Assembly: GCA_030068075.1 (NCBI GenBank)
Contig: CM057841.1
Span: 51,501,030-51,565,029, forward strand
Source: Paguma larvata
Lineage: Eukaryota; Chordata; Mammalia; Carnivora; Viverridae
Length of the DNA stretch: 64,000 bases
Reading direction: 5' to 3'
A program made the translations under genes and the position numbers. Shown one piece after another: positions 11,560 to 22,019 of this stretch (position 1 is the first letter of the stretch; every line of letters starts with the position of its first letter). The notes beneath the pieces are model-generated. The model did no database searches, was not told the DNA's origin, and saw nothing but the letters and a program-made list of their open reading frames with translations.

Positions 11560-11930
11560 CCGGCAGAATCTAAATGCCTAAATTTAGTTTCTTTTTGTCT
11601 TTATGGTGTTTATCATTGTTAACGCGGCATCAGAGTAGCTCAACTTGCGCATCATGATAAATTCATAACCCAGGAGAAGGCAGAAAACATAATTATTATC
11701 AATTGCCTCTCTCCCGGAATTGCCATTGGCTGAATGGAGCAACATACGAACCAAAGGAGTAGCTGATTCAGAGAAATGCGGGCCTGGAGTTGGACCTTGT
11801 CTTGATGGCATTGCCTTTGTTTAGAAGTCCTTCCCATTGGACTTGTCCTCAAGTTTGCCCGTACAGTAAATTCTGCAAGGCATGTCAATATTTTAAGAGG
11901 CCTAAACTTTTTTTTTCTCCTACACAATAT
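11560..11930. promoter_or_regulatory. Candidate conserved non-coding element, AT-rich
   Basis: Repeat-free, with closely spaced AT motifs (aaatgcctaaatttag, catgataaattcataaccc, aacataattattatcaattg) next to intact CpGs. This texture is common in mammalian developmental enhancers. Conservation cannot be seen from one sequence, so this is a hypothesis. Confidence 0.28.
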
Positions 11931-11940
11931 GGAATCCAAT

Positions 11941-12080
11941 TTATTTATTCATTCAATAAGTGTTAATTGAGTGCCTGCTAGGCGTTAGGACATACCTGAG
12001 AATAACGTTAAGTCTTTGTTACCTTCCATCAGAGGATATAAAACTTACACAGTATGTAATCTATCAGATGATAGTGAAAA
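11941..12080 (-). repeat. L2 LINE 3'-end fragment, minus strand
   Basis: Starts with ttattcattcaataagtgtt, then gagtgcctgctaggcgttag and a region matching 'ggagcttacattctagt'-type L2 sequence loosely. This is the reverse of the L2 3' end. Ancient and decayed; limits approximate. Confidence 0.6.
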
Positions 12081-12631
12081 TAAGTAGACTTTTTTTTTTT
12101 AAAGGAATGCAGTATTTCACCGACAGCCTCAAAAATGACTCTCCCAAAAATCACTAGGAAAACTTACCCATTGAAGAATTTTAGCTCTTCACTAGAGAGA
12201 AATAGCACCAGGGTGGCTGCAGTCTGAATCGAATGGGATTTTCTGTTCGTTCATTTCTAGCGGTAAGGATGAGACTCTCTAAGGAGTATCAGTGGGGTCT
12301 CATTCACCGGAAGCTGATAAATACATGTGACATGGTGACTTTGCTCGCATCCCTGGAGTGGTTGCAACTGGTCAGACACTCCCTTCCCAACAGCCTTGAG
12401 CTTGTTGGGGCCAGCCTCAGATAGGGGTTCACAAGGAGGGATTTGCAGTGAATTTGAAGTGAATCTGGATGGAGAAGGATTTCATGAAAGGGACGCTCAC
12501 CGTTCCTACATCCTACATTGTAGGAACTCCCATTCCTACACATTTGGGGCCGTGATAAAGAAAACCATCTTTTGAAATCTGAGAAACCTGAAGGTTCTCT
12601 TCAAGGGGCTGATTATTTTATTTTAATCATG
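12081..12631. other. Unique sequence, nothing recognised
   Basis: No repeat or coding feature recognised. An imperfect local repeat of 'cctaca' words occurs at 12505-12540. Confidence 0.5.
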
Positions 12632-12841
12632 GTTTTTTTTTTTTGAATGTTTTTAAAATTTATTTTTGAGAGAGATTGAGAGCAGAGGAGGAGGAGAGAG
12701 ATAGGGAAACAGAATCTAAAGCAGGCTCCAGGCTCTGAACTGTCAGCACAGAGTCTGATGGGGAGCTTGAACCCATGAACTGTGAGATCATGCCCTGAAT
12801 CCAAGTCGGCTGCTTAACCACCTGACCCATCTAGGCACCCC
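12632..12841 (-). mobile_element. CAN-SINE, minus strand
   Basis: Reverse head at 12841 (ccatctaggcacccc), cat-type 'aagcaggctccaggctctga' body and T-rich tail at 12632-12661. More substitutions than neighbouring copies (for example 'tgccctgaatccaagtcggc'). A clear TSD was not found. Confidence 0.9.
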
Positions 12842-13724
12842 TCCTAATTTTTTTTTTAATTGAAATGAAAAAAAATTTTTAATTTGAATGTACTATTTCC
12901 TGTGAAAGGCTCTTTTCAAGATTGAGCGAGATCTATAAAAATCCTTCAAAAAATAGGAACTGTTCTCAGGTGGGATTCTCACTGCCCGTCATGTATCCAG
13001 AGATCCAAAAGGAATGAGTGTCTGTGTCTGTTTGTTTCTGAGGGACCTGCCCTCATTAAATGCTACTGTTGTGTGGAGGTTTGTGGAAGGAAGGTCAAGG
13101 AAGAAAATACTCATTAATTTTGGCTGAAAGTGGTCACACTTGAGCTGACACCAGTTCATCACGTGAGTTATGTTTTCTCGTCTTTCCACGTGTCTGAAAT
13201 GTTCTGCAGACGTTGCTAATGGCCACCAAGCTTAGCTGACATTTCATTGTTGTACAGATTTACTCAGCTCTGTTCAAGATACATCTTCCCCTATCACAAC
13301 GGCCGGACGGAGGATAGTTTTAATATGTTGTGGTGGCCTGTGTCAGACAACGTGTGGCCTCTGCGCGAATGGATTCCATGACAAATGCCCCATTGGAACT
13401 TAACCAAAAATTTGAAACCTCTTCCTCAAACGGTTCAGTTTGCACTCCAGGATATACCTCAGTCTTGCCAAATTGTGCCGACGGTTTCCTCTCCTTGGGC
13501 TCTGTGCTGATGGACTTTGCTGGGAAAAGGCATCGCCAGTGCTGGGCCCTGGAGGCGTCTAAGTCATGGCAGCTCCTCCCGGTCTTCCCTGGCTGCCGAG
13601 TGTCCTAACATTCTAACCCTGCAAATGCAGGACCAGCTTGGGAAGTACATTACAGGAACTTACCTGATTTTAGTCCTGAGCATGGCATTGTTTCATGCTC
13701 ATTTCTTTTTTTTATATCTCGATT
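12842..13724. other. Unique sequence, nothing recognised
   Basis: About 880 bases with A/T homopolymer runs just after the SINE. No exon or repeat family seen. Confidence 0.5.
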
Positions 13725-13776
13725 TTATAATGATTTCACCATACACATAGTTATAATGATTTTACCATACACATAG
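13725..13776 (+). repeat. 26-bp tandem duplication (two copies)
   Basis: Copies at 13725-13750 and 13751-13776 differ at one base (ttataatgattt[c/t]acc... then atacacatag). They are directly adjacent, as expected from replication slippage or a short local duplication. Confidence 0.95.
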
Positions 13777-14370
13777 CTGTTCCTTGGCTTTTTTTAGAAA
13801 AAAAAATTTATTTTCTTTTTTTTTTTTGCTTTGTGAATGCTAATACACATCCTTTCTAAATTTAAAGTATAATGTTCACAATGCCCTAATCCCCGAATTT
13901 TCTGGTTCTGGTTATTATGTTTTTATGAGCATTAATTTTGATAGAGGCCCTTTGAAATCAATTGCTCCCTGTAATTACAAATCTGCTTTATGGTATTTGC
14001 GATCTGTCACGTGAATATACTTGAGGATCACGAGAAGTTCACGTGTGCAGGGTGGTGCCCCAAGCCTTTCACCAAGGCGCTGGCTCAAGCAGCCGTGTCT
14101 TTGTACATCTTCGCAGGACTTACACATTCTCCAATAGCCAGACTCCCGTTGCCTCGTGCCCTTTATGTTTGGAAAGCCTTGAGAAAAAGCAGTCAGTGTA
14201 ACGTCAGGATTTCGGGCTGTCCTGGACTTGGTCAGGTGTTTTGATTTGAAGATCTAGGAAGCCATCACCTCGAAAGGCTGATAATTTTCCCAAGTCAGAA
14301 GTCACTCTGATTTTTATTACGCATTGACCATAATTCACTCAGATTGATTTGGGAGAGGGGAATCTCCCAT
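13777..14370. other. AT-rich unique sequence
   Basis: T-runs at 13788-13828, otherwise nothing recognised. Confidence 0.5.
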
Positions 14371-14384
14371 GAGTCTGTATTTTA

Positions 14385-14630
14385 TTTTTTTTAAACTTTT
14401 TTTTTTTTTAGCGTTTTTATTTTTTTTATTTTTTATTTTTGAGAGACATAGAGACAGAGCGTGAGCAAGGGAAGGGCAGAGAGAGAGAGAGGGAGATACA
14501 GAATCTGGAGCAGGCTCCAGGTTCTGAGCCATCAGCACAGAGCCCGATGCAGGGCTCGAACCCACAGACTGTCAGATCATGACCTGAGCCGAAGTTGCCC
14601 GCTAAATCGACTGAGCCACCCAGGCACCCC
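14385..14630 (-). mobile_element. CAN-SINE (cat type) with long T-rich tail, minus strand
   Basis: TSD gagtctgtatttta (14371-14384) and gagtctgtgtttta (14631-14644), one mismatch in 14. The tail is unusually long and irregular (about 60 bases of T/A). The body and head (ccacccaggcacccc) are well preserved. Confidence 0.95.
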
Positions 14631-14644
14631 GAGTCTGTGTTTTA

Positions 14645-15111
14645 AAAATAGAAGCAAAATGAGAAAAAGCCATTAGTGTCATCATCTAAGGGATTCGAAA
14701 ATCGAATTTAACTTCAAAAAATTTTGATTAAGTTGATAGAGCAGGATCTTGGATATAGATTTTCCTTTTCTTTTTTTTAACTGGGGCATTGGGATAGAAA
14801 CCAAACTTCAAACTTCCTGCTGGGTGGTCTTGACAACTCACAAATAACCATGGGTCCTTCTGTCAAGAGTAGGGGGAGAGGAAAAGAATCCTACTCTTAC
14901 CTGCTGGCTTTAAAATGAGACAAAGTACTCACACAGATGCACGCATGTAACACTGCTGATGACGATAATGGAGGAAAATGCCACGAATAATTCGGAATTT
15001 ATTTTACATTACTATGAAATAATTATCGTTGTTCTTGGTGGGGTAAAGACCGTGTCACACCTCCTTTCTTCATAGACCTCAGTACTTTAGAATGTGTCCG
15101 TGTTTCTCAGT
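14645..15111. other. Unique sequence, nothing recognised
   Basis: No repeat family or coding feature recognised. Confidence 0.5.
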
Positions 15112-15124
15112 CACGATTTGTGTT

Positions 15125-15334
15125 TTTTTTTTTTTTAATGTTTATTTATTTTTGAAACAGAGAGAGAGCATGAGTGGGAGAGGGGCAGTGAGAGAGGGAG
15201 ACACAGAATCTGAAGCAGGTTCCAGGCTCTGAGCTGTCAGCACAGAGCCCGACACGGGGCTCAAACTCACAGACCGCGAGATCATGACCTGAGCTGAAGT
15301 CGGACGCTCCACCGACTGAGCCACCCAGGCGCCC
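15125..15334 (-). mobile_element. CAN-SINE (cat type), well preserved, minus strand
   Basis: Close to the cat-type consensus along its length, including 'gctgtcagcacagagcccga' and the head ccacccaggcgcccc. TSD cacgatttgtgtt (15112-15124) and cacaatttgtatt (15335-15347). Overlapping open frames of 119 and 109 codons on the minus strand are translations of this SINE plus its flank, not genes. Confidence 0.96.
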
Positions 15335-15347
15335 CACAATTTGTATT

Positions 15348-15939
15348 CTTTCATTTGTTCTGCGTTCTGTTTTTGGAGAGGATGCGTCAGTACGTTGAAC
15401 TTCTGGTACAGTGGGACGAGCCTTCCGTGGCCTGCGCTTCTGACCCCTTGGTGGCCTGGAGAGGAGGAAGTACATGACAGATGTTCCTGGTTAAGGATCA
15501 AGAGAGCACTGCCTTCCTCTAGAGGAGGAGATGCCTCAGGCCACGGCCCAGGTGCAACGGGGGCCCTTGACTTTGACTCCAGTGCTCCACTGTGAGGGCG
15601 GCCCAGCTCATCTTGCAGTCTCGGCCTCCCCCCTTGTGCCTTCTTGCTCCTGCCTCCTCCTCTGGGCCACCTCCTTCAGACCCTTCAAAGGGACGGGATC
15701 TGACTGGTGTGGGTAGTCACATTGTGCCTTGTGGACCAAGCGCTCCAGCCAGGCCACCTCGGGGCTGGGCTGCTCCCACATCACGGGTGCACCCATTGTA
15801 CCGACAGCACGCTCATCGTGATCGAGACAGATAGCTCCAGGAGCCACCCATCTCTGAGGACATGCATCCTCATTAGAGCCTGTGAGTGGAGGTGTTGCTC
15901 CCAGCAGAGGGCTGTGAGGTTGGTTCCTGCAGGAAACTA
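15348..15939. other. GC-moderate unique sequence
   Basis: Overlapping short frames on both strands (77-84 codons) without a recognisable domain. No repeat family identified. Confidence 0.45.
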
Positions 15940-16017
15940 GAACATGGCCTTTATCTCTGAAGGGCTGGAGAGCAAATATTTTCGGCTTTGCAGGCTGTAC
16001 AGTCTGTGTCCCAGTTA
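15940..16017 (-). mobile_element. hAT DNA transposon relic, first half, minus strand
   Basis: Matches the reverse of a common mammalian non-autonomous hAT family: aaatattttcggctttgcag then tgtacagtctgtgtc. It stops at a TA (16016-16017) and resumes at 16590, so something inserted into it. The same family recurs at 18290, 43267 and 58025. Subfamily not assigned. Confidence 0.72.
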
Positions 16018-16589
16018 GAGTTGGCCCTAAACTGCATGGGTTTGAGCTTTGTGCGTCTACTATCCATTGATTTTTTTATGGTACAATACTGTAAATGTAT
16101 TATCCCTTCCTTATTGGTTTCCTTTCCTTCCCTTTCCTTCTCTTTTCAGTATTTTATTCTTGAGAGAGAGACAGTATGAGCAGGGGAGGGGCAGAGAAAG
16201 AGGGAGACACAGAATCTGAAGCAGGCTCTAAGCTGTCAGCACAGAACCTGACTTGGGGCTCAAACTCACAAACTGGTGAGATCATGACCTGAGCCAAAGT
16301 TAGATGCTTCACCCACCAAGCCACCCAGGTTCCCCATTATGGCTGTCTTAGTAACATTTTTTTTAGGTCACTTTATTGTAAGAATTCAATATATAATATA
16401 TATTATATATAACATATATAATTTGTATAATGTACAAAATATATGCTAATCAAATATTTGTTATTGGTGATGCTTCTGGTTAACAGTAGGCTTTTAGTAG
16501 TTAAGTTTTGGGGTGTCACAAGTTGGAGATGGATTTTCAACTGTGGAGGGACGGCACCCCTAACCTCGGCTTTGTTCAAGGGTCAGCCA
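16018..16589 (+). mobile_element. Tigger/MER2-type DNA transposon inserted in the hAT relic
   Basis: Ends are inverted-repeat-like: left gagttggccct, right agggtcagcca. They are flanked by TA at 16016-16017 and 16590-16591, the target duplication of Tc1/mariner-Tigger elements. The interior has diagnostic phrases (aacagtaggcttttagtagt, aagttttggggtgtcacaag, cggcacccctaacctcggc). It is split by a SINE at 16121-16336. No transposase frame: a short non-autonomous element. Confidence 0.82.
16121..16336 (-). mobile_element. CAN-SINE inserted in the Tigger element, minus strand
   Basis: Reverse head ccacccaggttcccc near 16335 and T/C-rich tail near 16121. The cat-type middle is shortened (gcaggctctaagctgtcagc). 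A possible TSD is ttattggttt (16111-16120) and ttatggctgt (16337-16346). It is the youngest layer of a three-level nest. Confidence 0.9.
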
Positions 16590-16718
16590 TACTCATTTGC
16601 TGTTGGAACATGAGAGTAGCCACAGACAGTATGTAAATGAAGGCCTTTGTTCCAGTAAAACTTTATTTACAGGAACAGACAGTGGGCCCGACCTGGCCCG
16701 GGGACCATGGTCGTTTCC
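16590..16718 (-). mobile_element. hAT DNA transposon relic, second half, minus strand
   Basis: Resumes at the TA duplication with actcatttgctgttggaaca, agccacagacagtatgtaaa, ccagtaaaactttatttaca and gacctggcccggggaccatg. This is the order expected for the rest of the element begun at 15940. Confidence 0.8.
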
Positions 16719-16900
16719 TAGACTCTAGTGTACAGAGCACAGGGTTTGAGCCTCAGATCTGACTCTTCTTGCTAACTTGGGACTTGGGCCAGTTAATTGA
16801 AGTCCTATGCCTCAGTTTTCTCTTCTGTATAGTGGGGATAAAATAACTTTTTAGCATGGTTATTAAAAACGATGAAATAGTGTGCACAGTAAGCTCAGAG
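16719..16900 (+). repeat. MIR element, plus strand
   Basis: Contains gggacttgggccagttaatt, then tgcctcagttttctcttctg and tatagtggggataaaataac, the MIR core in order. It abuts the end of the hAT relic. Confidence 0.85.
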
Positions 16901-17189
16901 TAAGATCTCCACCAATACTGTCCTCATTCAGGACCTCCTCCTGCACACATCCAATGGAAGGTGGGAGATGGTTCTGGATCTGAGGCATTTGGAGAATAAA
17001 TAGGTGTTCTTGTGAAGCTTTTGATCTTTCAGGTTGTGAGCTGGCCTGGATTTTTTTGGCAGGCACGTTCAGAGCTTTAAAGGTCATGTTGTGTTTTTTT
17101 CCTTTCCATGTTGGGAACATCTTCTGCATTGCCATTTTAAACACGGGATTTGCCTTGAAGTGATTTACTCACGTGTTTTTTTTGAGGCT
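16901..17189. other. Unique sequence, nothing recognised
   Basis: No repeat family or gene. A 93-codon minus frame (16863-17144) starts inside MIR DNA and has no domain. Confidence 0.45.
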
Positions 17190-17206
17190 GGGCTACACGT
17201 TTTATT

Positions 17207-17405
17207 TATTTATTTTTAAAATTTTATTTTAGAGAGAGGGAGAGAGCACGAGCGGGGCAGAGCGGTAGAGGGAGAGAGAATCTTAAGCAGGCTCCACGCT
17301 CAGCATGGAGCCTGATGTGGGGCTTCATCCCACGACCCTGGGGTCATGACCTGAGCCGAAATCAAGAGGTCGGACGCTCAACTCACAGAGCCACTTAGGT
17401 GCCCC
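17207..17405 (-). mobile_element. CAN-SINE, older caniform-like type, minus strand
   Basis: Lacks the cat-type 'cagagcctggagcctgcttc' insert and instead reads (reverse) gctcagcatggagcctgatg then ggggcttcatcccacgaccc. This resembles the SINEC variants shared across carnivorans. A rough TSD is ggctacacgtttta (17191-17204) and gactgcacgtttta (17408-17421). Confidence 0.9.
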
Positions 17406-17539
17406 TGGACTGCACGTTTTAATTCAGGTTTGTCTAATCTATTACTGCATATTCTTGGCCCAAGCAGTTAGGACAGTAGTATACCTTGAAACCAATATAT
17501 CAAGAATTTATGTCCGTATTTAATAATTAGCATGCACTT

Positions 17540-17741
17540 GGGGCGCCTGGATGGTGAAGTCTGCGTTAAGTGTCCAACTTTGGCTCTGGTCCTGATCTCA
17601 TGATTCTTGGGTTCGAGCCCCATGTCAGGCTCTGTGCTGACAGCTCAGAGCCTGGAGCCTGCTTCAGATTCTGTGTCTCCCTCTTTGTTTCCCCACCATT
17701 TATGCTCTCTCTCTCAAAGTAAACAAACTTAAAAATTTTTA
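17540..17741 (+). mobile_element. CAN-SINE (cat type), plus strand
   Basis: Starts ggggcgcctggatggtgaag, with B box gttcgagcccc and the cat-type body. It ends in aaacaaacttaaaaattttt. Imperfect TSD: aataattagcatgcact (17522-17538) and aatgattagcatgtgtt (17742-17758). Confidence 0.95.
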
Positions 17742-17758
17742 AATGATTAGCATGTGTT

Positions 17759-18289
17759 CAGCATCACAATGGGCATCAAAAGGGGTCTGGAGTCTGGAAT
17801 GGATGGCCTGTCCCCTAATGGTGATACTTGATTAGTAAGCTCATGACAAGCCTTCAGAGGCTGCTTGGATGGTTTGAAGTCTTGCTGGTTTACATTCTCT
17901 GGGCATTTTGTAATTATGACTCAGGTTAACGATGGCATCCATTGAACCTGATGTAAATAAGTTTATGGCCTACCTGCTGTACCATGATCCCAAAAGAGCA
18001 AAAACTTTGCATTTGGCTTTTTATATAAATTATTAAAAAGGAGTGTTTGTTTTAGGAAAATAATTTTGCCAAGTTACCATATCATATTTGGTGTTTGGGT
18101 TTTTAAAATTAAGTAGGAAGCAGGTTTTTTCCCAGGTGACTTGTAAGTCAAAGGTGAGGATGTCTTGTTTTGGGAGCTGTGAGGCTTGCATTGCTGTGAT
18201 CTGGCCAAAGGCATTCCCTTGGTCCCTTTGTGGGGGACGGTCACGGTGGGTCTCACTCTAGACCGTGCTTGACCGGGAGTGACCTCGAG
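17759..18289. other. Unique sequence, nothing recognised
   Basis: No repeat family or coding feature recognised. Confidence 0.5.
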
Positions 18290-18637
18290 CAGGGGTCCCA
18301 AACAGCTGCCTGTCCTTGTGCCAAACACAGCCCGCACCTGTTTGGGTATGGCCTGTAAGCTAAGAAGAGTTTTTACTCTCTATCACTTAGTTTTAAATAA
18401 TGAAAACAATCAATAGAACAATGAAATAATATTCATGTTTCATGACACATAAACATTATATGGAATTCCTATTTCAGTGTCCATAGATAAAATTTTAAAT
18501 TTCATCAGTAAAATTATGTGGAGATTTTTCTTCTCCCTTTTTCTATAAATACGTCCATACTACCCTTGGTTTTGCCTCTTGGGCCACAAAGCCTAAAATA
18601 TGTACTGTCTGGCCCTTTACAAAAAAAAAAAAAAAAA
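18290..18637 (+). mobile_element. hAT DNA transposon relic, plus strand
   Basis: Begins with the terminal-repeat-like caggggtcccaaacag. It continues with tatggcctgtaagctaagaa and tatttcagtgtccatagata, and ends ccacaaagcctaaaatatgt, ctgtctggccctttaca plus an A-run. Part of the usual middle (the 'attggaacacagcc' segment) is missing, and the right terminal repeat is replaced by the A-run at 18620-18637. Same family as 15940, 43267 and 58025. Confidence 0.78.
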
Positions 18638-18857
18638 TGATACCTCCTGATATAAAGCAGTGATCTTTGAGTCTGTCTTGTTGTTTTCAAAATCTTTCAT
18701 GAAACGAAACCCTTTGGAAAAGCCCGCTTTACCAAATAGGTACAAGATAGAGCTGTTTGGAGCAGGGTGGGGTTCTGAGCTTTGCTGGGTGCCAAACTCA
18801 CACCACACCTTACCTCTTGGGGATTAAGCTGCCTTCATTAAGAAAGTGCTTTGGGGC

Positions 18858-19060
18858 GGGGCGCCTGGGTGGTTTAGTCCCTTAAGTGTCCAACTTTGGC
18901 TCAGGTCATGATCTTACGGGTGTGTGGGTTTGCGCTCTACATTGGGCTCTCTGCTGTCAGCACAGAGCCCCGTTTGTATCCTCTCTCCCCTCCCCCAACC
19001 TCCCTGCTCTCTTTCTCTCAAACATAAATAAACATTGAAAAAGTTTAAAAAAAAAAAAGG
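18858..19060 (+). mobile_element. CAN-SINE, plus strand, partly decayed
   Basis: Starts at ggggcgcctgggtggtttag, has 'ggctcaggtcatgatcttac', a shortened middle with 'ctgctgtcagcacagagccc', then a CT-rich part and aaataaacattgaaaaagtt plus A-run. The B box is mutated (gtttgcgctc). No convincing TSD. Confidence 0.92.
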
Positions 19061-19140
19061 CTTGTATTCAGGCTTTTAAATACCCATTTGCAGGCCCCTT
19101 TATGCTATTCTAAAATCCACAAAGCTCTGAAAAACATACC

Positions 19141-19180
19141 ATATATATATACACATAATATATATATATATATATATATT
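19141..19180 (+). repeat. (AT)n microsatellite
   Basis: 40 bases of AT dinucleotide repeat with one 'acacata' interruption. It is likely length-variable and prone to cruciform or slippage. Confidence 0.93.
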
Positions 19181-19182
19181 TT

Positions 19183-19515
19183 GTATGTTTACAGAAAACT
19201 TTTGGTGATAAAACCTGACATGAGCTGCTTACGTGTCCCTATTTTTCCACTCGACTATGGATAATCTTATTTTCACTGCAGCAATAGAAAAGTGTTTGTT
19301 ACAGGACGTTACCCTAAACCCCGCTGGGGGTGTTTCATGATACACAGTCCATGCATCCATTGAGCTTTATCCCATGGACGGATTCTGAATTATGGAAGCA
19401 CACCACAGGGGGTGGCCCTCTGCTGCGCTCTGCCCACTGGACGCTACGATGGCCTCTCCGAACTGGCCACACCTACCCTGTGGATTCCTAGTGGCCACGC
19501 GTGCCACTTGACTAT
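19183..19515. other. Unique sequence, nothing recognised
   Basis: No gene or repeat family recognised upstream of the L1 3' end. Confidence 0.45.
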
Positions 19516-19790
19516 ATGTATGTAGATAGTCGAGTTGGCCAACATACAGTGTACACAGTGTGCTCCGGGTTTTGCAGGTAGATTCCCATGATTCATCACT
19601 TACATACCATACCTAGCGCTCATCCCAACAAGTGCCCTCCTCAGTGCCCACCACCCGTTTTTCCCCTGTGTCCTGCCCCTGCCCCCCAGCAACCCTCAGT
19701 TTGTTCTTTGTATTTAAGAGCCTCTTATGGTTTGCCTCCCTCTGTGTAACTATTTTCTCCTTCCTTTCCTCCATGGTCTTCCACGAATGT
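19516..19790 (-). mobile_element. Carnivore-lineage L1, 5'-truncated 3' end, minus strand
   Basis: The plus-strand text is the reverse of the carnivore L1 3' UTR: gagttggccaacatacagtg, attcatcacttacataccat, cccaacaagtgccctcctca, cctcagtttgttctttgtat, agagcctcttatggtttgcc. It ends abruptly near 'ccatggtcttcc', the usual 5' truncation. It contains no coding capacity. Confidence 0.85.
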
Positions 19791-20354
19791 GTATCTCAGA
19801 GGTCCAGGGGCGGGTGTGCAGTGCTCACATCTGACGCAGATGTTGGCTCATCTGGCCGCGTGTCCCCACGGCCTCCTCCAGCCCTGGCCTAGCACGACTG
19901 TAGTGTGCTGTGCCGTCTCAGTGTGCTGAGCCATGGTGTGACCCTCCGTGGATGCTGGCGGAGGCCGGGGACAGGGTGGTGGGGTTTCTGTCCTCCTGAG
20001 GAGTGAAGAGCCCCGTTCAGGCCAAGACTGATGGAGGATTGAGCCCACGGATAAAGAATTTGTTTTTATGCTTCTGGGGCCCTTGCGCCAGAGCGTCCTG
20101 AAGGCCTCACTCCCCAGACCCTGAGACCTACCTGCGTCCCTCTGCCCTTTCTATATCCTGCTTAAAACTTCGGAATTTGACTCTTCTTGTTTTTGGAGCG
20201 CCCTTCCCTTTTCCCCTCAAGACTTACCACAGAACGGGACAAGGCATCCACTTGTCCACGTTCTCAAAGTCCGTGATGACAGGGCTGCCCTCTGGTTCTC
20301 AGCCGGGTGGGGAGAAAGCAGGAAGGCAAGCCTACTGGGGGCAGGGCCCGAGTT
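19791..20354. other. Unique GC-moderate sequence
   Basis: No gene or repeat recognised. Confidence 0.45.
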
Positions 20355-20765
20355 CTAGTGTAGAGGGGTGAGTCGTGTCCCCAGAACCTCAGAACGTGGC
20401 CTTATTGGGAAATAGGGTCTTTGCAGGTGTAATTAGGGCTCTCAGGATGAAACGATCCTGGATGTAAGGACTGTTGTCCTTGTAAAAAGAGAACGGGACA
20501 CAGGGGTAGAGGAGAGGCATGTGATGATGGCGGCAGAGGCCCCAGGGAGGTGTCTACAAGCCACGGGACACCAAGGATCACCAGTAACCACCCGTGGGTG
20601 TGGGAGAGGCATGGTGCGGGTCCCCCAGAGCCTCCAGGAGGAACCAGCCCTCGCACACGGTGGTTTCAGACTTGTGGCCTCCGGAACTGGGAGAGAGTAG
20701 ACGTCTCTTGTTTTAAGCCACCCCGTTTGTCATGGTCTGTCACGGCAGCCCCAGGAAACTAAGAC
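20355..20765 (+). repeat. Old mammalian MER-type interspersed repeat
   Basis: Recognisable run of phrases: agaacctcagaacgtggcc, aatagggtctttgcaggtgt, ggactgttgtccttgtaaa, gtctacaagccacgggacac, cttgtggcctccggaactgg, ttgttttaagccaccccgtt and cacggcagccccaggaaact. This is a common interspersed repeat of placental mammals whose family name I cannot assign safely. Confidence 0.75.
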
Positions 20766-20834
20766 CCCTCACTTTCCCCACGGAAGTTCATGAGCTCTGC
20801 TCTCATCCCCGAGCAGAGATCTCAAGACCTTCCC

Positions 20835-20960
20835 TTGTTAACTGAGCCCCTACGAGGGCCAGGCTGGCCTGGGCCTTGTGGGTACAAGATCTGTAAAACG
20901 GTGCCCTCAAGCTCTCGATTCCATTAGAGGGTCAGTAGAGTTCTAATGAGCCCATGTGGC
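20835..20960 (-). repeat. L2-like LINE fragment, minus strand
   Basis: Follows the pattern 'actgagcccctacgagggcc aggct', 'tgggtacaagatctgtaaaa' and 'ggtgccctcaagctctcgat', which is the reverse of an L2-type 3' end. Weak and ancient. Confidence 0.5.
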
Positions 20961-21254
20961 CACTCTCCAGCACTGGCCCAAACAGCCGGGGGTCAGGGAG
21001 ACACTCAGAATGGATTAGGGTCAGGCCACGGGCCCCTTCGTCTCAAGCTGGCAAGTTGACTTCAGGGATCTGTTGAGCCAAGCGACACCGTCCCAATGAG
21101 TATGTTCTGGACCAGGTTAGCTGCCCCTGCGTGCCACCCCGGCCTCACGGCCCACGCTCACTGCATTCCCCCAACACCAGCCTTTCAGGGGGCCAGCAGC
21201 GTCTCCGGTGCACTGATGAGGACACTGTGGCCCATAGACATGACAGTGAGGAGA
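20961..21254. other. Unique GC-moderate sequence
   Basis: Nothing recognised. Confidence 0.4.
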
Positions 21255-21400
21255 ACGGTGCTGTCTACCTGCCTGTTTAAGTGAGACGAGGTGGGCTTTA
21301 CGGGCTAAGCACTTGGCACTGTTTCCGGCACCTGGGAAGCGTTCAGTGGATGTCAGTTGCTAATCCTGTTGTGGTTGTGTCTTCTTCGTTCCCCTTCTCT
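21255..21400 (+). repeat. MIR 3' part, plus strand
   Basis: gctaagcacttggcactgtt, tccggcacctgggaagcgtt and cagtggatgtcagttgctaa follow the MIR 3' end in order. Diverged. Confidence 0.6.
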
Positions 21401-21544
21401 GCCCCCTCCTTTTCCTTCCCCAGTATTGTCGTCCATTATCCCCAGGGCCCATGCGCCTCTTGCTTGTCCCCATCCTGATCATCATTGCTGTTATTGTTGA
21501 GGATTATTACATCCTTGTTCAGACTCACCCGCTAGTTTTTTTAA

Positions 21545-21722
21545 TTAAGTTTACTTACTTTGGGTGGTGGGGGGAGGGGCAGAGAGAGACGAGAGAGAGA
21601 GAGAGAGAATCTGAGGCAGATTCCTCACTGTCAGCGCAGAAGCCCAAGTGGGGCTCGAACCCTCGAACCATGAGATTGTGACCCGGGTTGGACACTTAAC
21701 TGCCCGAGCACCCAGGCGCCCC
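21545..21722 (-). mobile_element. CAN-SINE, minus strand, decayed
   Basis: Reverse head at 21722 (gcacccaggcgcccc), a (GA)n stretch and a shortened middle. It lacks most of the cat-type insert (ctgaggcagattcctcactg). No clear TSD. Confidence 0.88.
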
Positions 21723-22019
21723 TGCCCACGTCTTTGAAGGCACAGCCTGTCGTGCTTGCCTTTGGATCCGTTAGATAGGCTGCCTCGAGCCATTTTCTCC
21801 GGCAGTGTCCCCGAGACCCTTTCCCTCCTAGGGCTGTCTGAGGCAGACCGATGCCCCCAACAAACCAAAAGCAAATGTTTTGGGTGAATTCCCCATAGCC
21901 ACCCTGGATTCGGGGCTGAGAAATGGAGTTCCTGTCATTGTCGACTGAAAAAGACAGCCCTCCTTAATAGAGTTTTGGTGCAAGAGCTGTTAGCCTCCCT
22001 GCCCCACAGACGTGAAGGA
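21723..22019. other. Unique sequence, nothing recognised
   Basis: No gene or repeat recognised. Confidence 0.45.

Noticed and set aside
15142..15501. 119-codon minus-strand frame with a SINE-like C-terminal half
   Set aside because: It is the translation of a CAN-SINE and its flank. Similar peptides (for example 'GSVLTAQSLEPASDS') recur at several SINEs here, which could be mistaken for a protein family.
18619..18637. A-run after the hAT relic as a retroposon tail
   Set aside because: The sequence before it follows the hAT family to its near-end; the run more likely replaces the lost terminal repeat by expansion.
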